DNA of 64,000 bases, from contig NC_051124.1 of the NCBI RefSeq assembly GCF_014839805.1, positions 8,804,001 to 8,868,000 on the forward strand, given 5' to 3'. Shown here in pieces: positions 38,094-51,050 of the stretch. How positions within the stretch are numbered: position 1 is the stretch's first letter; the number at the start of each line of letters is the position of its first letter. The DNA comes from Manduca sexta. Lineage: Eukaryota; Arthropoda; Insecta; Lepidoptera; Sphingidae. The notes below the pieces were generated by a model. It ran no database searches. It was not told the DNA's origin and worked only from the letters and a program-made list of their open reading frames with translations. A program made the position numbers and the translations under genes.

Positions 38094-39397
38094 TGATTAA
38101 ATAAATTCAATTACGATTCTCGTTTCATCTGTACAAAGAGATTTGGGGAATCCTTTAAACCCTAATGATTAACCTCAGCTTAGTTGCTGATGTCGAGTAA
38201 TTGGAACGAAAATGAATAGTCGAAAATTGAGTTGAGCTAATTAACTAGTTTGGCACATTTGGTGAACTGTATGAACGATGCTATACGAATAGTATACTAT
38301 ATATTTTAATGATTAAAATTATAGTTAATAGATAATAACATATCATTATAGAATTGGCTACAACTCTTAGATTATGAAGAAAAGAAACTGTTAGTATTAT
38401 TTTTTTATGTTATTTTTTAATTTTATTTTTTTAAGTAATTCATTTCATATTTTTTTCTTTCCTCACACTGTGTATTGTTACTGAGAGACACTGACTTCTG
38501 TAACAGGTTTGCATCAAGCTCAGAAGTCGGGGAACTTATTTTGTATTGTGAAAATTAGTTATGACTTCGGAGTTGAAACTTTAAAAAAAAAATTATGATA
38601 TATTAAGTGGCTTTTACTATGATTTTAATTGGCATAGATTTTTTATGATTATTTGGAAATATGTTATTAATAAACTGATAAGCCGCTCAATGGATTTCAA
38701 TAAAATTTAACGTTGATAAGAAAGTCCACAGAAGCAATTTCACTCCGAAAAAGACATTCATGCGGGTGACGTAGCTGATAGTAACTAGTCACAAATAAAT
38801 TAAGCTGTTTTCGTAACAAAAATTCTGAACCCAAACGCTTCAGACAAACTTATACAATCTAAATAAAAAATCCAGACTGCAAATCGTATTATCCCTCTGC
38901 CTTCATATATCGATATTTTATTTTTCATTTTACAAAGCATGAATTGGCATAAGCCTTGCGTCGGGGAAGTCGATTTTCCCCGAAGCATCTTCAGTGCAGA
39001 TGCGCCTGTAAGTCGACATGTATCGTACGTATTAGACTTGCTTATCCCGTCCGCCTCGGAAATAGGCTGCAAACCGTCTAGATAAATTCTAAATAGGACG
39101 TAGATTTATCTTACTGGTTACGTAGACCTTTGGCGAAATGATATTTTCGGTAGGCATTATTTTGTATAGCTTATGTTGCTTATAAACTTATTAGACAGAT
39201 TCTTTTGGGATTAAGGGTTAATTAATCTACCTCATTATTAAAATATCGGAGTGATTTTTCTGTTTAGGCGGAGAAGCTTAGTGATGTACATACATGTAAT
39301 TATTAAAAGAAGTTTGTTTTGCTTTGTCTTAATTAATTAATAATTAACTTATTAATTAGTAATACTAATAACTAATGTAGTAATACCTGGTAGTAGG
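38094..39397. other. AT-rich tract with one GC hairpin
   Basis: No gene is supported. An 8-bp perfect stem TCGGGGAA/TTCCCCGA with a 7-nt loop lies at 38961-38983 inside a GC-richer patch (38950-39070). Confidence 0.45.
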
Positions 39398-39640
39398 ATA
39401 TATATTATATCCACTCGGATAGCGACCACCGTACACAAGGTGTTAAAACCCGCCATAGTGGCCGAAAACTGTGCCGCGTTCCGGGATCAGCTTGTGTATA
39501 TCCGATTCTAACAGGCCGGCATAATTGTGTCAACTGTCGACGGGTAAATCGTCTCTCGTCAGTCGAGATTCTATGAGACCCCACTCCACTTACCATCAGG
39601 TGCAGTGGGGTAACATTGTTATGGACGTATAAAAAAAATA
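39398..39640 (+). repeat. retroelement 3'-tail family F, copy 2
   Basis: Contains TCCGGGATCAGCTTGTGTAT, GGCCGGCATAATTGTGTCAA and, near the 3' end, CACTTACCATCAGGTGCAGT followed by GTTATGGACGTATAAAAAAA. The A-rich end fixes plus as the sense strand. The 92-codon minus frame over it is spurious. Confidence 0.75.
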
Positions 39641-40125
39641 TTAACATTCCGAGTTTGAATACTGCAGTTACACAACCTTTCATAGTTAATTATCACCCAT
39701 CTCTATTCATATCCAGAAAGTTTCAGTTTATCTTGACCCAAATCCCTTTTCATGCAAAACTTATAATTTAAAATTGCAGCGCTACAAAAGTTGCATATGA
39801 ATGAAGCGCTCTGAAAGGGCTTCAACGAAACTGAATTTATTTTTAGATTGCATTTACCATGTTCGCACCTGTCAGAATACAGTAGTACAAAACTCGGGCT
39901 ATCATGCATTTTCGCTCTTCATGGACTGTAAACACATTTCGCCAGCTATGATAGATCCTAATATGTGGAGTAACCTTTGCATTTAACAAGATTATGAGTG
40001 GATACTACAAGCGCCCTCCAGTATAGTGACAATGCTCGTCAGGTCGCTGGCATAAGAGTAGGACAAGCCGAAGACCGGCTGAAATGACGCGTATTGAAGG
40101 AGGTCGATTTTCAGCAGTGAACTAA

Positions 40126-40145
40126 AATGATGATGATGATGATGA
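40126..40145 (+). repeat. (ATG)n microsatellite
   Basis: Six consecutive ATG/TGA-phase trinucleotides. It accounts for the His run in the minus-strand frame at 39992-40198. Confidence 0.9.
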
Positions 40146-40209
40146 ACATGGGGAGGGCGTATTCCAATTTCCGGACATGATTTCAGACCACTGAGCAAAA
40201 AACTCTTAA

Positions 40210-40520
40210 CACCTTTTTTTATCGCGGGAAAAAACGTGTTATCGATACTACGGCTGGTTGAATGTGTGGAACGGTTATGTTGGTTTTATCGGTCTAATAA
40301 CCTAACGTCGACGTGAGTATTGGGCCGAGTCGGTAACACTAAGAACACCCTACACTGGCATACGGACCAAAACTGCTATGGCCTTTTTTAAAGCATTCGA
40401 GACGACCTTAGAATATGCTGTTGCAAACTCCAAGAATCCGCATTCAAGAATCGAATCCTAGACCTCTACACGGCACGTGTATTGCGTACGCTACACAACT
40501 ACACCATTGGGTTAAACTGT
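40210..40520 (-). repeat. SINE-like family G, copy 2, with tRNA-like head
   Basis: On the minus strand the head reads CCAATGGTGTAGTTGTGTAG, then GGATTCGATTCTTG, resembling A- and B-box regions of a tRNA-derived SINE. The body (40240-40445 on the plus strand: GTGGAACGGTTATGTTGGTT, CACTGGCATACGGACCAAAA) matches 19195-19480. The 3' end is an A-rich stretch (complement of TTTTTTTATCG). Confidence 0.6.
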
Positions 40521-41417
40521 CACGTTACCATTCTCTGTTTTGTTTTTATTTGAACCACTTCTCAAGGCTATAGCAATCAATGAACTGGTTTATTTAGTCT
40601 AGCAAAGCCGAATAAATTTGCGATAGTTACTATACATTTAAATATATTCTTGGACGGAATATTTACAGATGCGACCGATTTTCTGTCGCCTAAAACCGGT
40701 AACAATGAAGTTAATATGAAAAGCACTATGTTTCACCAGAAAGACGTTGCGTAATTGACGAACAAACATTTTGAAAGGCATATTTGTCTTTAGGACGTTG
40801 ATTTTAAAGCTTATTTTGATATACAAATGTTTGGTATTATACAAAATACACTGATATTAATGAAAAAATAGAAAATATTAATCAGTTTAAATAATAGAAT
40901 TGTAAGTAAAGATTTTAAATGATATTCAATAGCAACATGTGCGCGGAACAATTTCGATTATAAATTTAAACTGCCAATATTTTACACTGGCCACATTTGA
41001 TTGCATGACTGATCACAGATGCAACTTAATTTGCGTGTAGGCAACGTTTAAATATTTATTCGCATTGTTTACTGGTGACAAACATTTTAATTTACAAATA
41101 ATTTAAAAATCAGTAGAGTTTAGTTCTAGTAAATGCCATCGTCAAAATAAATGCAGTCATTTATTTTTGATGGGGAACTTTCACATAAAATATGAGGAAA
41201 GGCTATACAATAGAATTTATAATGTTTGAATTATAATGCAGTTGGTCTATGCAGAACAGCATCTAAAAATAGGACAGAAGTAACTGGAAAGGCCACGCAA
41301 GGTCCCATGTTCATAATACATTCATGACGTGATACGAATTATACCGAACTGATGAATGACTTGATGATAGCCTCATTAGTCGCGTATACGTCAGTTATAG
41401 ACGAGGTCTTGACTGCT
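40521..41417. other. AT-rich tract, no gene
   Basis: Only short frames; no recurrent repeat. Confidence 0.5.
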
Positions 41418-41428
41418 CAAAGGGCTAT

Positions 41429-41767
41429 AATAATAATAATAATATCAGCCCTGTATTATATACTTGCCCACTGTTGGGCACGGGCCTCCTCTACTACTGA
41501 GAGGGATTAGGCCTTAGTCCACCACGCTGGCCTAGTGCGGTTTGGTAGACTTCACACACCTTCGAAATTCCTTATAGAGAACTTCTCAGATGTGCAGGTT
41601 TCCTCGCGATGTTTTCCTTCACCGTTAAAGCGAACGATATGTTCACAAAGAATACACACATGATTTTAGAAAAGTCAGAGGTGTGTGCCCTTGGGATTTG
41701 AACCTGCGCACATTCGTCTTGGCAGTCCGTTCCATACCCAAGTAGGCTATCGCTGCTTCTAAAAGGG
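41429..41767 (-). repeat. complete tRNA-derived SINE family A with 11-bp TSD
   Basis: Perfect flanking duplication CAAAGGGCTAT (41418-41428 and 41768-41778). On the minus strand the A box reads TAGCCTACTTGG (one change) and the B box GGTTCAAATCC (41694-41704). The 3' end on this strand is CAGGGCTGATATTATTATTA. The intact duplication and near-consensus sequence make it one of the younger insertions here. Confidence 0.92.
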
Positions 41768-41778
41768 CAAAGGGCTAT

Positions 41779-43695
41779 GCTGACCATGTATTTCTTACGT
41801 GACGATTACACGCGGAATTTATGCATTTTGTTTCTACATTTTGTATGAAAAAATACACAGATATATCAGTCTATAAATAGTATAGAAAGTATATAAGTCT
41901 CGACTGTGATGCGTTTAATGTGCGTTTTAGGTGTGTGAAGAGCGTTAAATCGTCTGAAAATGCCATGTACAGACCTACAAAAGTAGCTCAGCATATTAAG
42001 AACTCCAAAACGCTTCTGGAAATTACCTTTAATCGAATTATTCTATGTTCTTTATCTTAAATCAAGTGAACCGTAAAGTATATTTTGGTGAAGAAAAAAC
42101 TATTGATACGGAGGACACAAAAGTCTAACGGCGCTTTGAAATTTAGAATTTGTCCAGTTTGTAGATTGTAATCATACTATGAATTATAAGTCTTAGTACG
42201 ATGTTTGACCCAAATTTTCCAAGAATCAAATCGTTCTTTAATTACAGTGACAATTTCCATTTGGTTTAATATTTCGTTAACATGACCAAAATAGTCACAT
42301 ACGCAAGGATAATTAATATATTCAGGTCATATACGTTAAATATCCAACACGATAAACCACATTCATACCATATCGTTGGTTCAATGAACAAGAACCATAT
42401 CAGCATGAAGACTGACATTCGTACTCGACTAATCACAGAAAATAACCGTTGACAAGTGCACGCAAATGTATTAATTTACTGTACCAAGTCTTTCATTATG
42501 CGTGAATGGGAGCGATTTATTCAGTGTCAACGAACTAATCAGTGCAGCTACTGCCAATCACGATCCTTCTGTTGTGCTAACGGAGAAAATAATAATTTTG
42601 AAGTTATTCGCATTAACTGCTCTTGCGGTTTCCGAACCCGTTTTTGTTAGTTTGTAAAAATTGGTGATGTTGCTGGCCGTTGTGAGCCATATGTTGGTGT
42701 TGAGCCACGAGGGCTACAATATGTTGTAATTCAAAATTGTGTGTAGGTTTTATATTTTAGAGCTTAATGCTTACTGAAATTACAACCAGACTTACTGATC
42801 TCATCGTCTGTTGCTATGGAAAAATAATTTGATGTCGGATTGACTACCTAATTAGGATTAACTAATTATCCTCAAATAAATGTACCAACTTACTCCTTCT
42901 ATACAACTCAAAACATGGTGTAAACACACACGCGAATCGTCACGTGTAAACTTAGTACATCAATAAGCTCAGACAGGGCTGGTGAACAATTGTCAAGTGG
43001 CTTAACACGAGTTTGTTAACAATGTGTCTGTAATGGGAGCTGTGTTATTCCCCTCGGCTTTGCGCGTAATGAAATTGAACAGGCCTTTTCCCGAATTCAT
43101 TCGTGTGGCGGATAATTAATATTGCATATCCCTATGGGTTGGCTTGTCGATCGTGATATAGTAATTTTATAGTGCAAGTTGTTTGTGAAGAACATTGTGA
43201 TTTTAGTTTTTTATTGTGTAGTTTAATCCTATTCGATTCCTTTATCTCAATGATTTTAGCATTATCAAGTGTCGTTCTCATTAAATCACTCAACTCATCT
43301 ATTTCTTTATAAAGGTGTGTTGAGCGAATGTTTTAAAATAATTTTCTGTTAAGTTGCGCCACTTGAGTGCACTCTGCAGCGAATACTTTAGAAGGGGGAT
43401 GGCACCGAGGGTTCGATGTCACAGAAATTTCTCGAAAGCCATGCGTAGGATGCTTTGGTATACCTGAGTTAGCTTTGTATTCATAGCAAATACACAAAGG
43501 CAAATGTTAGGTATATAAAGGTAAACGTGTTTGATTAGATACAGAAAATGAATTTTCTAAACTATTAATTTGAATGTATTACTGCAGTTAAAACTTGTAG
43601 AAGCACCTGAATTGTACTTTGTTGGCACAAATTAACATTTCATAATGTAACTTGTAAGAAGTAATCCAGTATACCTACTAATTCTACAAATGAGT
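41779..43695. other. AT-rich tract with a Cys-rich small open frame
   Basis: No gene is supported. The frame at 42456-42650 encodes 64 residues with nine cysteines, mostly in the last forty (FIQCQRTNQCSYCQ...). It has no obvious signal peptide and no family match. Confidence 0.4.
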
Positions 43696-45141
43696 CAATT
43701 GGATGACTCACTCAGTTTCCCTTTCAAAACTAAATAGACTGTCAAGTTTGACGCAAATGAATACCTTTCCGATGTTTGTGGCTTTGATTCTGCGATGTTC
43801 TTTAGTCTATTATATAGAACGCTTATTTCGCTTTCCGTTTTCTACAGTCTTGACCTTAATTGCGGATTTTTAATTAATTTAAAAAATGTTTGCGAGCACT
43901 GAATAATACAGAGATTTTTATGCAAATTATAGTTTCTAATTTATAATGAGTAACTAATTATACGTTATGTTAAATGACTTAATGTTTTAAATATTTACTT
44001 TTTCACATCTTTTTCGACACATTTATCTTGTTTCATACTGGTAACATTTTTTTTTTATTCAAATTAGGTTGTGACTAATGCGAAATGGGTCGAGCCCAAT
44101 ATTTTAGAGGAATCAGGCAGGTATCAGCTCGGTCACTATGACTCACAGGCATCTCTTTGTCTCATTGCCAATTTATTTTTCACGTCCCATCCATTTCAAA
44201 TCTAGACCTTATTTGTGTCTTTAGTAAGTTCAAATTGCAAACAATTCGTTTGTGAAATCCGGGCAAACACGTAATCTTTTGCGGTTAGAATAATCGATGG
44301 CCGATGGTGTAACATTTGAAGACAAGTTGTTATATTGAATGTGGAATAACTTTTCCTTTCGTACGCCGTTTTTTTCATAATTAAAGGAATTTGAAAGTAT
44401 ATGGTTACGGTCAACTTTAATAAATTAAATCCGAATCTCTTAATGTTATGAAGGCATATTATTGCAGTAATTTTCATAATACATTAAGGATTAATTAGCA
44501 AAATCATTTACAAGCATATTTATATTTCTATTTTCTACTTTAATCGACATTATAAAAAAAAATATTCCAGTATCCAATGAATTAACCGTTTCTTGTAATT
44601 CAAGTGTTTGGCATTTTTCAATCGTGAGAAATTCTCGATACATTGGCTAAATTTTTATTCTAATCGGAAAATTGCACGCACTTTATTTTACGGCATATGC
44701 GTAATGTTTTTATTTCGCAAAGCTCTTAACCAGTACTAAGAAATATAATAATAAACTGTATCAATACAGGTAAGAACATAGTCCTTGGTATTCAATATAT
44801 TTTCCTGTTTCCTGCATTTCATTTCATAGAGCATTGAAGCCATTGTAACTACTGTACATAATAAGACTTAACATCTCATGTCCCAAGATGGCGACCGCAG
44901 TGAAATACCAAACAACACTTTGTAATTCAGTATTGGCTGGTGTTTCTACTGTTTATGGGCGGTCGTATCGCTTACCATCAGGCGAACGGCATGCTTGTCT
45001 CGTCATTCAAAGTAATAAAAAAAATCATCAGCCACAACATCTGGTGGTCATAGGCCTTCACACGTTTCCAAATTGACCTAATTGGAGTGGTCTGCAACTT
45101 TTTGACGTTATCTCCACGTTTTTGAGAAGTATTTCGTCGTA
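43696..45141 (+). repeat. left arm of a 1.45-kb inverted duplication
   Basis: The reverse complement of 62556-64000 aligns along the whole length (1446 against 1445 bp) with scattered single-base differences, by eye around 2-3%. The right arm stops at the window end, so the true duplicated length is unknown. No gene was recognised in it; it contains a family C retroelement at 44836-45022 shared by both arms. The frames at 44202-44477 and 44888-45076 are not supported as genes. Confidence 0.95.
44836..45022 (+). repeat. short retroelement family C, copy 4
   Basis: ACATAATAAGACTTAACATC, GTTTATGGGCGGTCGTATCG, CTTACCATCAGGCGAACGGC and CTCGTCATTCAAAGTAATAA in order, ending in an A run. It lies inside the duplicated segment. 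Confidence 0.8.
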
Positions 45142-46052
45142 TATTCAAAATAGACTTCACATTTAGGTTTAATTTCCAGGCAACATTTTATTTTATTTTA
45201 TGTCATTTCAAATTCAAACGGGATCTTCCACGAAGTTAATATTTTATAAAATGTACCATCAAATATAGCTTAAGGTAAACAGTGGAACTGACTATTAAAC
45301 AGTTCCATTTCGTCTGTATGTAAACGTTTTATGTAGTGATGTCTAGTGTTTGCTTTTCTGACGGAACTATATTTTCATATCCTCTGCTCTTTACATATTT
45401 ATCTCTAGTGAACGATTTACTGAAGTATGCTTGCTGTAGTGTTTTGTAGATTTAATTTGCATTTAAACGATACTTTTACCGCATAACTAACATTGGTAAA
45501 TACCGCGTAAATTATGAAAGAGTCAAATTAATTAAACGTAAGAATTGAAACTTACAGTTTTATTTACTACATTTACGTCTTTAGTTTATTAATAGATATA
45601 ACAAATATAATATAAATAGGCAGCGGTGGTACATGAGATAAACATCATATATCGTTATATTTTAATATGAATTTAATGATTAAATACTTAAAAATATTAA
45701 TTTAACATTGTTACCTTCACATAATAATATTTTTAAACACTTTTTTGATAATATTGAAAAAAATCTCCATTGATCGACAATATAAAAATGGCCGTTACAT
45801 TAAATAAGCAATATTTTAAGACACATTTCGAATGTTTCGTCTGCGTCTCGTCTTATGCACTTAAAATTGTTTTAAATTTGAAGATCAAAAGCGTCGCTTC
45901 CGCTGCACGGACGTATTTTTGGAAACTGCACTCGCAATCGATTGGACGCGACCGCACTCTAAATAGCTCGTACATTGTGACCCAGTGAAGTTTCTTGGGC
46001 GTCATTCTCTGACAGTGTTACATTGTAACATGCCTGTGTTACGTTACCTTCG
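45142..46052. other. AT-rich tract, no gene
   Basis: No repeat or coding signal beyond short frames; this is the unique sequence right after the duplicated arm. Confidence 0.5.
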
Positions 46053-46190
46053 TGATTTTTATTGCCTTAGTAGTCAAACGAGCTAGCAGTCTGCCTGATG
46101 GTAAGCAGCATATGCCGCCCACGGGCTTTGCAATGCCATAGGTACAGCCAAGCCGTTGCCTACCGGGGAGAGAACGCTCTTTGTAAACCT
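46053..46190 (-). repeat. retroelement 3'-tail family D, copy 1
   Basis: On the minus strand: CCGGTAGGCAACGGCTTGGC, TGTACCTATGGCATTGC, GCTTACCATCAGGCAGACTG, then GGCAATAAAAA. It matches 47938-48065 and looks like the 3' end of a non-LTR retrotransposon. The 76-codon minus frame at 46039-46269 (LPGRQRLGC...) is a translation of this repeat. Confidence 0.7.
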
Positions 46191-46216
46191 CGCTTAAAGG
46201 ACAAGTCATAGCAACA

Positions 46217-46312
46217 GGAATGGCATTCTGTATGCCAATTGTAATTGTAAACGCGATGAGGTGCGTCACGTGCTGTCAAAATAACATATGGCATAGATAA
46301 TATGGCCCCAGA
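46217..46312 (+). repeat. family C 5'-part fragment
   Basis: GGAATGGCATTCTGTATGCC and GTGCTGTCAAAATAACATAT plus ATATGGCCCCA align with 60252-60362, which is the upstream part of the fullest family C copy. Confidence 0.55.
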
Positions 46313-47262
46313 TGATTTTCTAAGTATATTTTTGAAATACGTAATAAATAGATATAAGAGTTTTGGTTTGGGTTTTATAACATGGATTCGAGGACAATGG
46401 CAGTTTGTGTATAGTTCTTGTATTTTTCATATTGGGTCAAATTACTTTGCTTTTAGTTAAGGACTTTGGAAAAAGGTCGTGTAATAGGATAAGGATGGAT
46501 AAAATGGGAATCGACTTTCCAGTGAATAATTTGTTTGTTACCTTCAATGAGCAACAAAATAGTAATGTTGAAATGCCTTTAAAGATTTTATACAGGGTTA
46601 TTTTCATATTGCGTTAATATATGAAACCATGGCAGTCTACTTGAAAGCAACACTTTACCATAGCTTCTAACGAAATATGTAAAATAAAAAACTATAAGTT
46701 TCGAACAATTAAATATTAATGAAAAGCGATTATAATTTGAATCGCCCTAAAGCCACTAGCCACTGTACGAAGAGAGTTTATCGGAGTGGCACATCATACT
46801 CTCAGACACAAATACAATTACACCCACCTTATTCGCACTAAACTACAAAATGACAAAGAAAAAAGGAAACTAAAACCAGGATTTTTGGTGAAAATATTCG
46901 TTATTCGTGGATGCTTTTTGTCACAATTGTGGCAAACCTAAAAAGGAATATGCAGTTTCATTTAGCAACGAAATCTCAAAGTAACACCGTATTACTATTA
47001 TATGTAAATACAGTAATAAGAAAGTTGTTAAACGAATCGATAGCGGAGTAAATCGAGACATCGCATAACGTCCAGTGAACATTTTCCACCATTAGTTCAC
47101 TAGAGTTATGCAAAACTGATCTGAAATAGATACGTTTCGCATAATTTACTCCCAGCAAATGGAGGAAGGCTGCGCTGTTTGCTTTCTGCATTAGATTAAA
47201 CACTTATTGTAACTTTCAGTCTATCAGTAACGGTAGAATGTGTTTATTTAACTTATAATAAT
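46313..47262. other. AT-rich tract, no gene
   Basis: Short frames only. Confidence 0.5.
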
Positions 47263-47500
47263 ATCGACTGCGTCAATGGCGTAGTTGTATTACACTAAAA
47301 CTGCAGTGCTGTAGTCCCTGGTACGATTCTCAGGTCGCGTATGAAAGAGTTTTTCTTACTTGGTATCAGCCTGGAGTCGGGAATTTGTGTCCGATATGGC
47401 AAGTTCGCCCATCACATGATGGGACGAATACGCACGGTGGAAAGTGGGTGCAATTGCGCCTCTGCTTACACCTTCAGAGATTAAAGGCATGAGTGTGTGT
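47263..47500 (+). repeat. tRNA-derived SINE family B, copy 4
   Basis: Head ATGGCGTAGTTGTATTACAC, decayed B box (GGTACGATTCTC), body TGGTATCAGCCTGGAGTCGG, TTTGTGTCCGATATGGCAAG and ACATGATGGGACGAATACGC, tail ACACCTTCAGAGATTAAAGG and a GT run. Confidence 0.82.
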
Positions 47501-47937
47501 GTTTTTTTTTCAAGAAAAAAAAAATAGAAATAATAATAAAATTAAGACTATTGTACAATTGGCGGTCTTATCGCGTTCGGCGATTATTTATGAGTTTATT
47601 CATTTATTTTGGATATACAAAACCCAATATTGTACAGTAATTACACTATTCATTTCTATACATATTCAATATGTCCCATTTATGATAATTCTGATTTATA
47701 AGTTCTTATCTTTATGTAGTAATTTATAACCAACGAGTGACTCATACATTATCGATTTCAGAACAAACTTCTATGAGCTTGTAGATTATACAGGAAAATA
47801 TGAAGTCTTTATGTTTCGGAATAATTATATTAACATTTAAATCTAGAACTTATAATACTAGAATTATATTATATCTCTTAATTCAGTGCCTGTCGACAAA
47901 GGCTACAGGCGACAGGAAAATATACCTTATTATAATG

Positions 47938-48065
47938 GCAGGCTATCTTTCCTGGTAGGCAACGGCTTGGCTGTGCCTATGGGATTGCTTTAGTCCATAG
48001 GCGGCGGCTGCTTAACGTCAGGCGGACCGCTTGCTCGTTTGCCTAATAAGGCAATAAAAAAAAAA
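47938..48065 (+). repeat. retroelement 3'-tail family D, copy 2
   Basis: GGTAGGCAACGGCTTGGCTG, GCTTAACGTCAGGCGGACCG, CTTGCTCGTTTGCCTAATAA and a terminal A run. It is the plus-strand counterpart of 46053-46190. Confidence 0.7.
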
Positions 48066-48208
48066 CTAGTGAACAAAGGATCGACTTCTTGTGTTGGACG
48101 TGTTATTTGGGCTATATAGTCAACATTACAAGTAGATCAATAAATCTAAACATGAAATTACCTATTAAATTTATTGGAACTGTATTGTGCGATATAAATG
48201 TTCATACT

Positions 48209-48304
48209 ATGAAACTATTTTTATATTATAATTTTCTCCCAACAAAGTGTAATAAAATCCGCAAAATAGTTTTTTTTTTAATGTCTAACATTCGCGTAAA
48301 CTAA
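48209..48304 (+). repeat. fold-back element family E, internally deleted
   Basis: GAAACTATTTTTATATTATA, then ATAAAATCCGCAAAATAGTT and AATGTCTAACATTCGCGTAA give a short left-arm remnant and the complete right outer end. Confidence 0.65.
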
Positions 48305-50939
48305 ACGTAATTTGCGGCTTTAATTTTTTGTTTCTGAACGTTCTATATTTAAATGCTCAGTAAACACAATCTTTGTGTTTATTTTTCAATTCCAATCCCT
48401 ACATTCTAACTCAGAAGGGTTTTTTGACACTTAATGATAATTAAAGACTTTGAACTCTTGTTTACTAAATTCCTAACAGTGTTCACTGATAACATAATGT
48501 AGTTTCCCACAAGATTCTGAGAAACTTACGTCACTGACGGTCAACGAACAGTTTGACATCATGATTCGCTTTTCACATTCATTGATGCGAATAATTATTG
48601 CATTTTTTAGATACTCGATGCACTTAGCTGGCTAAGATGACAGTATACCGTAGCATAATATTAAGTATATAAAAATTTTATTGTAGACTAAATCGAGATT
48701 TTCTTTATAAATAACATTGGTTATAATATAGTATCTGTAATTAATATAGTATAAGTACTATTTTAGTGTTTAGTATAGTTGCAGGCTCCCTGAACTCTAA
48801 ATCGTAGTAATTCGAATTAATATTATGCAGTATGCTGCTTGTTTTATGTTTTAAGTGTATGCTTTAACTTTGTAATACATATTAAAATACATATAACTAA
48901 AATATATCTAGTATGTTACTTTGATATAAAACTCGCATATCTTCACATAGAGAACATATAAAGCACCAGTGGCTATAAATTACTATGTTTCGTGCTAGAT
49001 TTATGGTGGACTAGGTTGATACATTGCAATCTTGGCGGCAATGTGCTGCTGTTTTATATCGTATGTTCAATACTGTTCCCTTATATATTTTAAAGTTGTA
49101 AGAAATACACAAAATTAAAAAGAAAAATAATGTTACATTTGAATTTGGAACTCTAATTTTGAACATGAACAAAATGGCTTTGTGTTGAATGAAATCTTGA
49201 ATACGTAATTGCATAAAATCTATTGTAGGTGATTATATATTCTTGAGTAATATTTACGCAATTTACAGGAAGAAAAACAGCATAAATTAATAAAAACCTG
49301 ATTTACTTCCCACTAGAATATAATTATTAACGTCAACCATGTGGCCGTGTGGGTTTTCCTAGGAATAAGACGAATCTATTACCGAAATTATACAAACATC
49401 CCACGATTTCTATGTACTCTGTGGGCTTTAGGGATCAGATTGAAATTTTCGGATAATAAATTAGATGTGGGTCTACAATTTAATTGAATTACCTATATTA
49501 TTGTAACTTTTTGATGAGACAAAGAAATAATTCATCCTTAATTTAGCGGTAGGTTCTAAGGTTGTAATCTTCCTTTAGAGTCCTATATTAAGTATATACT
49601 AAGTGTGGCTCGCAGATCGACCCGTATAAAATACTTTAGTAATACTTGAAGCGGCAATAAACCACTGCGGTCGGAAGCTAACTAATTTATTTAAAAAGTA
49701 CCGGATTACAATCGGGCTCCTACCGCTTATATATATTATATATTTATACCTAAGTTTGTATGATCTATGCGCTCGAGGCGTCACAATATTGTGTACTTTT
49801 TCAAAGAAAAATGTAGTCTCTAACGGCACTGAGTTTATTCACTACCTTTCTCATATTTGTAGGTATTACAGTAAATATAATTATTACATTATGATGATAA
49901 TTTACATACCTGTAAATAAAGTGCATATTGCGATGTTTATTCATCGGAACATTACCGAATGTGAAGCCGGTTATGAATACTAATCCCCAGAGATTTCGGT
50001 TTCGCTCGAATTCGTTCATATTAATTATCATTGTTCATAAATGATGTGATTTTATTTAATCTGTTTTGTTTAAAAAAGAACTTATGAATGGGAAATTTTG
50101 TGGAGTTTTTTGCATGTTTATTAGGTGTAATGGCAGAAATCGTTCAACAGGTTTGGATTAAATTTGGCGCCCAGAAATATCCTCTATATTTTATCTCGTC
50201 CAAGTACGTATTGAGTCTTATTCTGGAAAAGTTGCTCGCGACCGAAAATAGTAGTAGTATAATTATTACTTTAGAAAGAAAAATAAAACTTTTACTTCAA
50301 CAGTAAAAGAAGTTTATTAAAACATTTCAACTGTTTTAAAAACAAAGTAACGAAGCATCAAAAAGAAACGTAATTTTGATGTAACTCAACTCTAACTGGA
50401 GCGTGATGTTTTAATTACAAATAATAAAACTGTTCTGACGATACATTTTAATTGATAAAGGTGATTGAAGATGAAATCTTGAGGGTCGAGTGGCGAAGTA
50501 TCCTTACAATGTGATTCTTAGCGGCTTCCCTTTTTCCATTTCACTTTGGTGTAAGCCGTAATGAATGATAAATTTACTGTACATCGTATAAAATACAATA
50601 AGTATTTGTCGGCTTCCATTTTGGCTTTTCTCCTTCCGTCACGACGTAGCAATACTCGATAGGAACTATCAATGCTCATGATTGAGTTTTGACGTAAAAT
50701 TAGGCTCGAAATTCGATGCGTTGTATTTTTTGTCTGTACTAGAATGTCTTAACAGATAAGATATTGAATTCTTGGTCGACGACTTTCTGCCTCATCCTGA
50801 AGTTTTTATTTTCGCACATAACATTTCGACTTTCTACATGCATAACGTGTACGTAATCAGTAAAGAGTACCAGGTGTGTAATGTATTTCAGATCGTTCAA
50901 CTGTGTCCACATGTAACGGTTTGATGTGAAGATAATGTG
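48305..50939. other. AT-rich tract, no gene
   Basis: Frames at 49011-49214, 49599-50031 and 50088-50306 are short, overlap on both strands and match nothing known to me. Confidence 0.45.
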
Positions 50940-51030
50940 TTTTGATTGCTTCGGTGGCGTTTATGTTGAGGTGTGATTGCCATGTTAAAGTCGAAGATTC
51001 GATACCGCGTCAGGTAATATTGGAATTTTG
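50940..51030 (+). repeat. SINE family B head fragment
   Basis: GCTTCGGTGGCGTTTATGTT and AAGATTCGATACCGCGTCAG resemble the tRNA-like head (A and B boxes) of family B. The body breaks off soon after. Confidence 0.4.
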
Positions 51031-51050
51031 TGTTTAATGGAGGCATCAGG

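Noticed and set aside
38961..38983. GC hairpin as a transcription terminator
   Set aside because: Intrinsic terminators of this type are bacterial; the window is eukaryotic and there is no adjoining gene.
41572..41787. Frames with SDSLLGYGTDCQ-like peptides at 34095, 35120 and 41572
   Set aside because: They are readings through the tRNA-like head and body of SINE family A.
44888..45076. Recurrent peptide YGRSYRLPSGER...CLVIQSNKK in several frames
   Set aside because: It appears wherever family C retroelement copies occur (6919, 24732, 44888, 60390, 62614) and is a translation of that repeat.
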